DNA from: Spirogloea muscicola | Taxonomy: Eukaryota > Streptophyta > Zygnematophyceae > Spirogloeales > Spirogloeaceae | Assembly: GCA_009602725.1 (NCBI GenBank) | Contig: WELB01000005.1 | Span: 630,475-641,928 of the forward strand | DNA length: 11,454 nucleotides | Reading direction: 5' to 3' | Shown here: piece by piece, positions 1 through 9,332 of the stretch | Layout of the letters: each line of letters begins with the position of its first letter | Position numbering within the stretch: position 1 is the stretch's first letter | The notes under the pieces: generated by a model | What the model saw: the letters and a program-made list of their open reading frames with translations, nothing else | Told to the model about the DNA's origin: nothing | Database searches by the model: none | Program-made: the position numbers and the translations under genes

Positions 1-3000
1 GCTGCGGGCGACGGCGGCGCGGGGGCGGCGCGCGGCTGCCGCCTGCTGCTGGCGGTGGCCGTCGGCGTCCTGCTCGTCGAGGCCGCCGAGGTCCTGTGGG
101 CGTCGTCACGCCGGGCGCAGTTGCCGTCGTTGCCGTCGCCGCTGGCCGCCGCGGCGCCCGCCGGCTCGCTCGCGCAAGCTCCGCGCGGCGAGCTGGTCGA
201 CCGGATCCTCCAAGCCGCCGGCCTCGCCTGCGCGCCGCCGCCGTCCGCCGAGGCGCTCGGCGACGCCGAGGCGGCATTCGCCGCCGGCCTTGGCGCCGAC
301 GGCTTCTACAGCTTCCTGATCCAGGTGCAATCAAGGCTCTCGTTCGTCGATAACCACGTCGCCGCCGTCTGCTCGAGCTCAGTGGCACACTGCAGCTGGC
401 CGCCGGCTTCCCCTGTCGCTCGCTGATCGGACGCCAGTTCCATATTCTCGGCTTTGGCGCGCGCAGTACCCGAACCTGGTCGACGCGCCAGACGCCGTGT
501 GGCACGTCCTCGCGCGCGGCCTCTCCTCGCTGGTCGCTGGCTCCGCGCGCTACGCCGGCGATGCCCTCTCTCGCCACCACGGCAATGCCACCTACATTGT
601 CTCCTTCCGGCCCATTGAGGACGGCCCCCACAAGGTCCCTGTGATCCTTGCCGCAGAAGGCTGCCTGCCATAGTGGCCGCCAGTGTAGCTACCAGCCGCC
701 TGTGTAGCCACCAGCTGCTGCTCATGCACTCGGCTGACGCCTGATCGTCTGCCTCCAAGTCACGTGTTGCAGCGCTGCCCTTCTTGTATGCAGGTAGATG
801 TGCGGCTTGAGTACGAGCACCGCGTGGACGCGATCGAGGGCATCCTTCCCGCGATCACCGACCCGCGCATGTGGGCCGACGGGTACCCCGACATCGGCCC
901 CTCGGGCCTCGTCTCGCCGCCGCTCGTCGGGCAGTACGCTCCGGGGTCGCCGTTCACCGTATGACGTCCTCGCACACCCTCTTGACCACCCGCCTTCCTC
1001 CTGCTTCCTGCTCGACAGCAGCAATGACAATAACGCACGAACAGTGCCCTGCTCGCATGTGGAGAGGCACGAGGTGACCCATATCTATGTGATGCTATGA
1101 GTGCTGTCAACAGCGAGCTTGGCAGTTGAGCAGGCGCAAGAGGCGAGTGCTGCAATGTGGCAGGTGAATATCAGCGCCGGCAGCCTCAGCAAGCAGCACG
1201 TTGCTGAGGTGGCGCCGGCGCATCTTCCGGCCTGCACAAGCGGCAAGCACGCCGGCGCGTGGGTGAAGCTGCCGCGCCTTGCGAAGCGCACGCAGCCCTT
1301 CTGGCCTGGCCAGTACATTCCTGGCGAGTGCCCACGCGGGTGCAAGGATCCCACTTTGTGAGGCCGCTACTGACCTGAACCTCGGCTCCTGCTTGGCTCG
1401 TAACCTCATCAATGAGATATATGAGTGCCCGGTCCCAACAAAGCCGACCTTGACTTTGAATGATGTCACTCAATAAGCTAGACAAGGTTGGCTCGCTGAG
1501 CACACTGTTGAGTTGATAGCTGCGCTAACGGTAGCCATGTTGGCCAATGCCTGGTGATGCTGCCGTGCAGGATCCAGTGCGAGCCGTTGGAGCCGGTCGG
1601 CCGACCAGCGCTGCTCCGACACATGCAAGGGCAGGTCATGCCCTGGTACAAGTGAGTATGCACAGACTGGAATCACATATAGATGATTGCGGAGGTGCCA
1701 AGATGCAAGTCAGTGGCTCTCTGCCTGATCTGCTGGCTCCAGCTCCACCTTCTGGGATGCAGCTATGACGAGTGGCGTGCGTACGACTGCAAATACCGGC
1801 GCTATAGCCAGAGCAAAGGGCAGGCCTGCCTGCAGCGCAAGCGTGTGATGGTCGTTGGCGACAGCGTCGCGATGCAGCAGTGCAACTACCTCGCCTGCAG
1901 CCTCCTGCAGCGTGAGCCACACAAGTTGTGCGACTACCACTGTGCCCACCGGGTACTTCAGGAGCCGTGCTTTGAAAACCAGGTGAGCATCGACCTTATT
2001 GGCCTGTTGACTCCTCAATGTGTGTCATGCCTGGGCAAGCCCTTTGACTTGCTGATGTTGACTGTGGAGCTCAAGCTGAGGCACAGGGCAACGCTGGCGG
2101 AGCTGCATGGCAGGCCGGTAGCTCGGAGCGCGTCCTGTGCATGACGCCAGAAATGTTCTTCGGGCCAAAGGCAGAGATGGACAAGCATGGGGAGCGGTAT
2201 GTGTACAACGAGCACACCTGGATGCACGTCCGTAACGCACTGTGGCTGGCCAATGCCATCCCACGTGGCGAGCGCCGCCAGTTTATAAAAGAGGCCCTCA
2301 AGCGTCATGGGTGGGACAAGAAGGAGGTCAAATTCCTGCCTTCCCCTTCCCATTGTCTTCAGTACTTCTGCATGCTCTCTTCTTCACAAGGAATCTAGAC
2401 CAAGAAGAAGATACTGTCTGACGGCTTACAGATCAGTGTAACGAAGTCTTTGCTTTTCGTTGAGCATGCCAGCTCACATCATAGCTGGCTGGCGGGTCTC
2501 AAGCGAGCAGGAGGGTGTGGAGACCATCGTTGTCCTAAGCGTGGGCCTGCACGATGGCACTCTCAGCTGGGACCTTTTTCAAGAAGCATTCTCCGTGCCG
2601 TCCCGGGAAGGTGGAGGGTCTTGGGGGCCCCTTCTTGAGGACATGCTTGAGTCGCCGTTCGACCGGGTCATCTGGCAGTCTCAGGTGAAGTATCCTCTGC
2701 ACCTCTTAAAAAGTCAAATGCTAAGATTCTCAGTCTGTCCAACCATCCAGCTTAACTGCTGTCAATACAACTAAATTTCATTGCTAGATCTGGCAGTGCT
2801 GCTCCTCAAGCAATCCTCCTGATTCAGTGCCCCATAATCTGTAGCCCTGAGCAGTCGTGAGATGACGTAATGTGTGCAGATGGCAATTCATAAGTATGTT
2901 GCAGATACCACAAATTGCACAGACATCTGGAAGCTTGCCGGTTTGAAGCGCGTCCAATGCATTCGCACCGACTACGACCCCAAGGTGTTCCTGACCAACC

Positions 3001-3356
3001 CTCGGATGGAGATGGTCAATCAGGTACCTATCCTCCCTCACTGACGGAAGAGCTCTTCCATGTCCTCGTCATTTGCCTCCTCTCTTCATAGTTGCCCCTT
3101 GCAGGTAATTATTCCATATTTTAACTAGCTTCTACCAAGTTCTTTGCAGTTTGTGGCTGAAGCAGCAGCAATGATCAACAAAAAGCGTGCTAGCGAGGGT
3201 AAAGCCAAGCATGTAGAGGTACTGGATGCGTATGCCATAATAAGAGCCCGAGAAGACAACACTCTCTTCCATTCTGATCAGACACACCCTTGTGATGAGG
3301 GATATAGGGAAATCAACCAAGTACTTCTGAACATGCTCTGTGAACAATCGACCTGA
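1..3356 (+). CDS. Membrane-anchored filamin-like Ig plus PC-esterase (SGNH) protein, NXPE-like; 5' partial, 10 exons
   Basis: Predicted exons: 1-324, 467-634, 794-958, 1164-1357, 1571-1651, 1763-1982, 2114-2326, 2511-2684, 2880-3023, 3150-3356 (stop TGA). All junctions are GT-AG and phases agree throughout, giving about 629 residues from the window edge; the start codon lies upstream. Residues ~15-33 form a hydrophobic segment like a signal anchor. Residues ~109-225 resemble a filamin/ABP280 Ig repeat: GNATYIVSFRPIEDG, then VDVRLEYE, ending in the typical GSPFTVNIS. A Cys-rich linker (LPACTSGKHAGAWVKL, MPWYNYDEWRAYDC) leads to an SGNH/PC-esterase core: VMVVGDS (nucleophile Ser ~345), VVLSVGLHD (~463-470) and SDQTH (Asp ~604, His ~607) near the C-terminus. 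Ig plus PC-esterase order recalls NXPE proteins; GDS and DxxH also occur in TBL/ESK acetyltransferases. I infer a Golgi or cell-surface O-acyl transferase or esterase acting on glycans; substrate unknown. Sequons NAT, NIS and NCT fit a lumenal fold. Donors at 635 and 2327 (GTC) are weak, so those edges are least sure. Confidence 0.72.
683..721. repeat. Imperfect tandem duplication inside intron 2
   Basis: Two adjacent ~18-base units sharing TGTAGC-ACCAGC lie in the intron between exons 2 and 3 of the PC-esterase-like gene. It is a small local duplication with no evident function. Confidence 0.5.
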
Positions 3357-3867
3357 TTGTACACATTTTTCGTGCAAAATATGCGTGAACATTCTGAGAT
3401 TTCAAGCTAGTAGATGTACGTGTAACATATGTCCGCAAGGAGTACGGATGCTGAGGTTTTACCACTGATTGTAAGTGAGAAAGGTAGGTGATCTGGATAG
3501 CATCAAGCATGTATTCACAGAACGCCACAAATTGTACTAAATGTCAAGCAACAGCTGCAATATATGCTGTACCTACGTACACTGTCTCCAATATGTCTGA
3601 GCAACATTTGTCACAGAAAGGTTAAGTGGATATTGAGGTGGGTGTATACAAGATTACAAAGGTAATCAAATCTAAACTTCCACTTTGGTGACTTGTTTCG
3701 TGGACCTGTTCAAAGATTATCTGCATGGTCATGTGAAAGTGAACATTGCTTGATGCAGTTTTTGGATTGGAATTGCAGGATATCATAGTATAGGATGTTA
3801 ACTGATGTACAGTTGAAGTAACAGGTATTCTCCAATTTGTCATATCTTGTCTCCAAATACATAAAAA
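3357..3867. other. 3' flank of the PC-esterase-like gene; no gene seen
   Basis: This stretch is moderately AT-rich and has stops in all frames. It must hold the 3' UTR and poly(A) site of the upstream gene. No AATAAA is present; TGTAA occurs at 3421-3425 and 3470-3474, a motif used as a poly(A) signal in some green algae, but it is too short to be more than suggestive. Confidence 0.5.
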
Positions 3868-4296
3868 TGTTGGATATTATAACATGGTGAATTGGCGGGT
3901 CGGGGTGGGTGACCATCCCGCCCGTCTCATTGGGCCTTGTGAGTCTCCCCTGGATAAAGGAGGCCTCGGGCACTCATCGGGCTCTCACTCCTCATATCTG
4001 AGGCCACGCTGTGCGCCCGTGCGCCCTAGCCATGGCTGCCACCCACCTTGGGTGAGGGCGGTTCCTGTGCTGTCTGTCTGACTGTTGACTGTCTGAGATC
4101 TGAATCTGTCTGGCGCCATGAGCGCATCTGCATCTGTGCCGCCGCGTCGAGGGCGGGTCTGCTGGGCCCGTAGACAAGGGCAAACGTCCGATGGGGGTTG
4201 CGACTGGCGGAAGGAAGAATCTGAGAACACTGACTACAACAGACAGGAACAGGTACAGGAGCAGATAAAGGAGCGGTCAACCCAGGAATTTTAACA
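3868..4296 (+). repeat. 5' LTR of the Copia-type element
   Basis: The 429-base segment starts TGTTGGATAT and ends AATTTTAACA, giving the TG...CA ends and 4-base terminal inverted repeats (TGTT/AACA) usual for Copia LTRs. The right edge is set by the adjoining primer binding site. A TATA-like GATAAAGG lies at 3953-3960, a plausible U3 promoter. No second copy is in the window, so the left boundary rests on the terminal motif alone. Confidence 0.75.
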
Positions 4297-4309
4297 GGTT
4301 ATGGGCCCA
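4297..4309 (+). other. Primer binding site complementary to an internal part of initiator Met-tRNA
   Basis: GGTTATGGGCCCA directly follows the LTR. Its complement, TGGGCCCATAACC, is the anticodon stem-loop region of eukaryotic initiator tRNA-Met (anticodon CAT), not the tRNA 3' end. Drosophila copia is known to prime from such a cleaved initiator tRNA fragment and carries the same core after its LTR, preceded as here by AACA. Most plant Copia elements instead carry TGGTATCAGAGC, which pairs with the 3' end. Confidence 0.82.
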
Positions 4310-4349
4310 CCCCTTGAGGGTTCCCTAGGTTCGCTCCCTGTTCTGACTT

Positions 4350-5070
4350 CCAAGCTAAGCCAGAGATACCAACTGGTTAGTCTGGAAGTATAAGTGAAGA
4401 AGCTGCTTCAGTTTCAAAATGACTGGGATGCTGTAGAGCCTCCTGCTGATCGACGGCTTTGTTGGCCCTTCTCTCGTGAGAATGTTGTAGCCTCAGCTAT
4501 TCATGCAGCGAATCTGGCTGATGAAGAGGTCATAGGCGTTGTCAACCTTGTCTCTGGCCAGTGGCATCTGGGAGTACAAATGCTTGGATGGGCTCATCCT
4601 CCTCCTTTCTGCACTCGCCCACGCGCATGCTGAGGGTAGTAAAAGCCCTGTCAGTTTCGCTGTTCTCAAGCTTGTTCTTTGAGATCGTCGCAGATGCCAC
4701 TGGCTATATAGATTTGCTGCAATTCATGCAGCAAATCTGGCTGATGAAGAGGTGATAGGCGTTGTCAGATTTGCTGCATGAATTGCTGAGGCTACAACAT
4801 TCGCGGAACTGACAGGGCTTACTACCTCAGCATGCGCGTGGGCGAGTGCAGAAAGGAGGAGGATGAGCCCATCCAAGCATTTGTAAGCAGAGTAGAATCA
4901 TTAGCCTTTCAGCTGCACGACAATGGAGAGGAGGTTCCAGTCTGATTCCTAGTTTTTGCCATAATATTCACGGGGCTCCCGCCTGCATATGACACTGTCA
5001 GAGATTCAGATGGTCAGCGCTGACAAACTGACTGTAGAATATGTGCTGGCTCGAGGAGTAACACCGATTT
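4350..5070 (+). pseudogene. Copia gag (UBN2-type) pseudogene, frameshifted and rearranged
   Basis: Fragments in different frames match the plan of Copia gag. At ~4363-4392 is TNWLVWKYK (the NYxxWxxxVK entry motif), then after a frame change VKKLLQFQNDWDAVEPP (4394-4444), followed by IHAANLADEEVIGVV (4499-4543). After the rearranged block come YYLSMRVGECRKEEDE, FVSRVESLAFQLHDNG and FTGLPPAYD (~4817-4994), interrupted by a TGA near 4943. A last frame change gives TLSEIQMVSADKLTVEYV (~4991-5045). GLP-x-YD followed by LT-x-EYV is typical of this domain. With stops, at least two frameshifts and an inverted duplication, no functional capsid protein can be made. Confidence 0.78.
4480..4885. repeat. 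Nested inverted and direct duplications (fold-back) inside gag
   Basis: 4575-4660 is the reverse complement of 4803-4885 (~95% identical by eye, one 3-base gap). 4480-4516 is the reverse complement of 4766-4802 (35 of 37). 4500-4543 recurs in direct orientation at ~4722-4766 with about three differences. A small perfect stem, GATTTGCTGC/GCAGCAAATC, occurs at 4711-4737. The forward copy at 4803-4885 encodes the gag-like reading, so 4575-4660 is the extra inverted copy. Near identity means the rearrangement is younger than, or has been corrected relative to, the general decay of the element. Confidence 0.88.
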
Positions 5071-5190
5071 TGTCAGGGTCTTTGACAGAATATTGGATAG
5101 AAACCTCCAACACGTTCTCTGAAGACAGGTGCGCTGACGGATTCTCTGATAATTTCTCTGACAGGTGCACAGCCAGCACTGCTGGCTGAA

Positions 5191-5439
5191 CACCAATCTG
5201 AGTAAAATCTTCAACACCACTTTGAATCAATCGAGGTTTTGTCAGTAAACTGTTACTCGCAATCGTCGGAGCGGAACTTATGGTTAGAATTTGTCTGGGT
5301 GAAGATTAGTATGCAGGAGGGAACATTTGACGAATATGTAATTGTTTCTTGTTATACACGTTCAATTTTGGGTAGGTTTCAGATTTTAATCGACAGATTT
5401 AGGTTGTTTTTGCACAATTGACTTGTTATTTGATAATTC
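5191..5439. other. Spacer after the gag remnant; no gene recognised
   Basis: One open frame of 60 codons (5239-5421) has no recognisable motif and is not supported as a gene. The sequence may be the decayed continuation of the retroelement or old flanking DNA. Confidence 0.4.
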
Positions 5440-5850
5440 CATCTTGACAAGATGTAAGTAAGTAGTTTATAATGTAATTAAATTGTGCATTTTGAATGAT
5501 AAGTATATAATATAAATTTGTTTTACTGAGAAAAAAAAATTAATTTTCTTTTCGATTTATTTGTCTTATTTGTTTTACATTGTTTTTTCACATTTCTTAC
5601 TTTACTTTCGATATTTTATAAAATTTTTTCTCTCTTCATCAGTCCATGTCTTTTTAATTTTTTATAATTTTTTCATTTTTTTATCTTACCATTTCTTTTT
5701 GAATTTAGATTTGTTTTATTTATTTTTCTATTTTTAAAGTAAAAAAGGAAAAAATCAATATTTCAGATTTATATATTATTTTTAATATGCATAGCATTAT
5801 ATTCAATCCATTGGAAAAATCTGACAGTAGAAAGTTGAAATTTGATGTGT
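5440..5850. other. Extremely AT-rich spacer
   Basis: Long T and A runs dominate, particularly 5520-5780, and contrast with the GC-rich first exon at the window start. No open frame, tRNA or repeat unit is visible. It lies downstream of the stop of the minus-strand gene, so its 3' UTR and poly(A) signals (TTTATT on the plus strand, for example around 5714-5722) may lie here, but such motifs are uninformative in this composition. Confidence 0.6.
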
Positions 5851-5906
5851 AATAGTTCACAGTTATGCATACTTGTACTAGCTGTCAATATCCTTATCCA
5901 ATCTAA

Positions 5907-8686
5907 TTAGTAAGGATTGTAGTAATAAGTGGTGCCATGAGGATTTGCAACGCCAGTGTCTGGGAACAGTGTCTTGAAATTTTTCACTGGCCACCTTGGA
6001 TCTTTGAAGATATGAGTTCTGTTCCATTGGAACACCTCCACTGTCTTTGTACCGGGGCGATGGATTAAACCGAAACTGTGCAAGTTATAACAGAAGAAAT
6101 GTGAGAAATGTGTGGGAATTTTTCTATTCAAAAACAATATCTACAAATGATATTTTCTAGATTCAAAAATTTTTCTTTTACTTTATGGTTTTGAAGTATG
6201 GACATATGTTTCTTACTTCTTGAAATCCAAGAAGTAGTTGATGAGTACAAAACGATTGTCATAAGAAGATTGAGTGCCTCCCAATCCTCCAGGATAAAAG
6301 GCAAGATAGTGAGGATTGGAACCCCTGGGAAGACTGCACATGCCAGACGATTTTACTTAAGAAATGACCGATTTACAATCAACCTTGGTCAATGATAAAC
6401 AATCAACAATGACAACCTGGCGTATTTGGGCAGTAAGATATTGTATACATGGTAGACAGTGGTTATAATTTATCATGGCGAGAGTTATTTTTCTTGATGA
6501 CAGACCTGTACACACTGACAATCCTGATATTTTCCGGGGTGCTGTAGTCGAAGTAAACAACCTTGTCGGCTGCATTGAGAGTGACAAAACCAGTCTGCAT
6601 GCAACAATAAGCAAGACGTGAGCGGAATAATTTCTTGTCATATCAGTTGCTGATGACAAAGGTGGAACAGCTCACAACCTGCTTTGCAAAACGAAGATTA
6701 GGGCACTTACACGCCGATCATCCCCAAGAATGAAGTAGTGGGGATCAGCATTGGGAAGGTTATGGACTGTGAAGTCAAGAGCAACCGACCATGTGATGCC
6801 TGGTTTGCTGTCATAAAGAAGACTAGAGGTCAGTATCATCGGAGGTGAAGAAGACTATAACCTTGGGCACTGAGCTAGTGTGTCATGCAGATAGAGAAGA
6901 TTCTTCGTGTAGGCAAAACTTTTGGGTCTAGGGTTTACGATACCGAACCTCTTGTCCAGATTGGGATCAAGGAGGTAAATTTTATTAGCATGCACGCCTG
7001 TTCCATAAAACCGCCCTTTCGGGTCATGAGGAAGATAGTGCACGACCAGGTTGCCAGAGTGAGGATCAACAATCCATGTGTCAATGATCTGACGTGTGCT
7101 GTACTTCCACAGTCTGAATGTGGGCTGTTCAAATCAAACAAATACAGGGTCAAGGCAAGTTCGGAAATATGCAACACAACTTTCTACGAGCTATTAATCA
7201 AAGCATGAAACATAGAACTGGCTTTAAACTCGCCAAATTATCGTCCAAATAGGCATCTGAATTGAAGTTGCATGCGTTTATTTTGCGAACCATTAGCACC
7301 AGCGCACCTGGTAGTTGATGCCATGGTATACTGCTTGCGTGGCATTGAGTGCTGATGCAGGCTCAATGAAATCAGTGGTGACCAGGAGGTCAAGATCTTC
7401 GCGCACGGCAATGCCATGAATATTCAGTGTACCAAGAGATACAATGCCCTCCGGTTCCAAAAGGTTGGCAGTGTTGATTGGATTCGAGAAGAGACTGCCA
7501 ATGGTGCCAATGATGCCTCCGAGAAAGCCGTTCAGGGAGGCAATATTGAGAGGGTTTATGGGTGGAAGCAATGGGTATTCAAACTTGACATTGCCGTTTC
7601 GGTCCAGCTCAGTTAGGCGGCCAATAGGCGTGCCAGCGCGGGTGCTCAGGCTGCGCACGATAGTGGCAGATTTTGCATTAGATGGTGAAATTGCAGACTG
7701 CAAAGCATTGGTCACGTACATGATACTCACAAAGACAAAGTAAGCGCATGCCCCTTAAGATATTCGTACATGGATGTATAAAGCTCTGATGCTTTTTCAG
7801 GTTTTATTTGTTGATATCAATTTAGGTACCTGCTCAGCAGGAAGCCGCCTGTCTCATTTACTGGGTAGAGCTCATCCGCAGCGCCGGAAAGCAGCGGATT
7901 AGCTGTCGCAATCTGGACAGGATTGCGAGGGTTTGTCGTATCGAATATGAAGACTTGCTGCTGGAGCGGAATGGTGGCTGCAAAGGGGTACAGGAAAGAC
8001 AAAATGCCAGCTGCTGCCACGCGCGTGTAGTCTGTATTGAATGTCAGATGATGGGGCTGCACGACGTAACACGAGATCACTGAGTCAGAAACAGCGTTCT
8101 TACAGTCATGGGTCAGGAGTGGTGCTTGTCTACACAAAACTATCATCTTCCGCTTAACAACTGCTGGAAGATGGGTCGCCAGGCAAGCCTGCAAGCTCTT
8201 TGCAGCTGCAGACGGGAGTCGAGATTTGTCCCACAATCGGACCTCATTGCCACGGGCTGATGTGCCTTGAAGCTGCACTCGCTTTATGAAGTTGCCATAG
8301 GTGTGGGAGCTTCGGTTGAAGTCAAAGATGGCGATGAAGTCGGGGTGCAGGTGGTCGTCATCACCGGTCCACACGTAGAGCAGCTCGTCCTTCACAGGGT
8401 TTTTGGCCAGCACAGCCTGCCAAAAAGACAGTCGAAGTTCAGTCGACTGCAGTAGTACAGGGGATCCACTGCAATCGCCCAAACATGTGGCCGTGCCAGC
8501 AGAGACGCGGAGAGGTTGAGAGTGCAGCACAAGGGAGATGCATGCCGTCGTAGGGACAAGGGTGCCTGCAGCGGCCACGGCCGCAGCAAGCGAGTGCAGA
8601 GGCGGTGACCGCTTTGAGGCCTCGAGGCTCACCTGAGCGGCGAGGCAGACGGCGGCCGCCACGAGGAGCAGCTGCAGGTAGGCCAT
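5907..8686 (-). CDS. Secreted selenium-binding-protein/methanethiol-oxidase-like beta-propeller protein; 8 exons
   Basis: Predicted exons on the minus strand: 8686-8633, 8416-8243, 8056-7830, 7650-7308, 7124-6949, 6807-6711, 6594-6506, 6075-5907 (stop TAA); 442 residues, all GT-AG with matching phases. Residues 1-18 are a signal peptide, so the protein should enter the ER. The body follows the SBP56/methanethiol-oxidase beta-propeller plan: ELLYVWTGDDD, HPDFIAIFDFN, YGNFIKRVQL, GNE joined to PHHLTF (~74-82), VFIFDTTNPRNPVQI, GRLTELDRNGNV, HGIAVREDLDLLVTTDF (His ~230), FRLWKYSTRQIIDTW, KGRFYGTG, ADPHYFILGDD (His ~348) and ANPHGTTYY (His ~433). The recurring PHH, HG, PHY and PHG histidines match positions that hold metal in the family. 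The usual N-terminal CCGPGY-type Cys motif is absent, so methanethiol or selenium chemistry should not be assumed. Four sequons (NRS, NET, NAT, NRT) fit secretion. Donors at 8242 and 6505 (GTC) and 6948 (GTT) are weak. The length is near the family norm of ~450-470. Confidence 0.75.
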
Positions 8687-8758
8687 GCCGGCGGGAGCGG
8701 CCTGCAGGGACGGCGGTGGGCGTACGAAAGATGAAATTGTGTACGAGAGGCGGGCTGT

Positions 8759-8764
8759 CTTATA
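8759..8764 (-). promoter_or_regulatory. Candidate TATA box of the SBP-like gene
   Basis: TATAAG within GTGTATAAGAC reads toward the gene on the minus strand, 73 bases upstream of the ATG in GC-rich surroundings where such a motif is not expected often. This would place transcription start near 8730, with a 5' UTR of about 45 bases. Confidence 0.45.
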
Positions 8765-9104
8765 CACGAAGCAGCGAGTCTGGGTCCGCCGCAAGCCCGG
8801 GAGGGGAGGGGCCAGCGCCGCCCGCGTCGCCGGGCCAGGTGCGGTGCATCGGGGAGCGTGACTCGCGAGCGTGACACCTCGCGAGGTGGAACGGGGCGGT
8901 TGGAGGGTGTGTCGAGTGATGGGCCGGAGTGGGAGGGGAGAGAGGGAAAGAGGGGGAGGAGAGAGGAGAGGGAGATCGAGAAAAAGCCCGGCCAGGGGAC
9001 CCGCCCTACCAGGAGACCAGGTTCTCGGACCTGCGGCTGCTCAACGATGGTTACTGAGTCTTTCGTAGCTTCGTGAATCCCTGGGTGCTTTAGCGCTTTC
9101 TCTG
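8765..9104. other. GC-rich and purine-rich upstream region
   Basis: This is the upstream flank of the SBP-like gene. 8921-8985 is almost pure G+A on the plus strand (C+T on the transcribed side), forming imperfect GGAGA repeats. The open frames here are low-complexity Arg/Gly/Glu readings and are not supported as genes. Confidence 0.45.
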
Positions 9105-9187
9105 GGCCATTCGGACTTTGTTCATTCTAATTTTCCTGGGCTGGCCTCTCACAGCCACCGCCCTCCTCTAGAAGCGTCCCTCTTCTG
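9105..9187. repeat. Diverged dispersed repeat, copy A
   Basis: The core TTCGGAC, then CTGGGCTGG, CACAGCC and CCCTCCTCTAGAAGCG, resembles copy B (9950-10030) and, in its second half, copy C (10281-10350). It leads directly into a purine/GA tract, as copy C does. Similarity is patchy and was judged by eye. Confidence 0.4.
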
Positions 9188-9332
9188 AAAGAGAGAGGGC
9201 GAGGCAGAGGAAGAGCGAGAGGGAGATGGGGAGGGGGAGAGAGAGATGCAGAGGCAATTTGAGAAGGGGGACAAGAGAGAGAGAGAGAGAGAGGGGGAGA
9301 GAGAGAGGGGCGGGGGGGGGGAGAGGAGAAAA
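9186..9332. repeat. Imperfect (GA)n purine tract
   Basis: A nearly pure purine stretch on the plus strand with GAGAGA runs, a short non-purine break around 9247-9260 and a G9 run near 9313. It is an interrupted microsatellite. The long open frames across it are only Ser/Leu or Arg/Glu repeats. Confidence 0.85.

Larger units (their letters stand above)
3868..5190 (+). mobile_element. Degenerate Copia-type (Ty1/copia) LTR retrotransposon, 5' part only
   Basis: The parts occur in the order expected for an intact 5' end: an LTR (3868-4296) bounded by TGTT and AACA, a primer binding site directly after it (4297-4309), a short leader, and a frame-broken gag with UBN2-type features (about 4350-5070). 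No protease, integrase, reverse transcriptase or RNase H is recognisable, and no second LTR is seen. The copy is therefore truncated, with its 3' edge poorly defined around 5070-5230. It sits between two convergent genes. A target-site duplication cannot be shown because the 3' end is missing; the 5' flank is the A-rich run ATAAAAA. Confidence 0.8.

Noticed and set aside
55-426. Single-exon reading from the first exon to the TGA after 420
   Set aside because: A donor after CAG at 324 leads in phase to an exon continuing the protein family; the reading after 324 is intron read-through.
5239-5421. 60-codon plus-strand frame as the continuation of the retroelement polyprotein
   Set aside because: No zinc knuckle, protease or integrase residues are visible.
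7817-8794. Unspliced 325-codon minus-strand frame as one protein
   Set aside because: It contains introns that happen to be open (8632-8417 and 8242-8057); removing them brings family motifs together, such as GNE with PHH. Residues before the ATG at 8686 lie in the upstream/5' UTR region.
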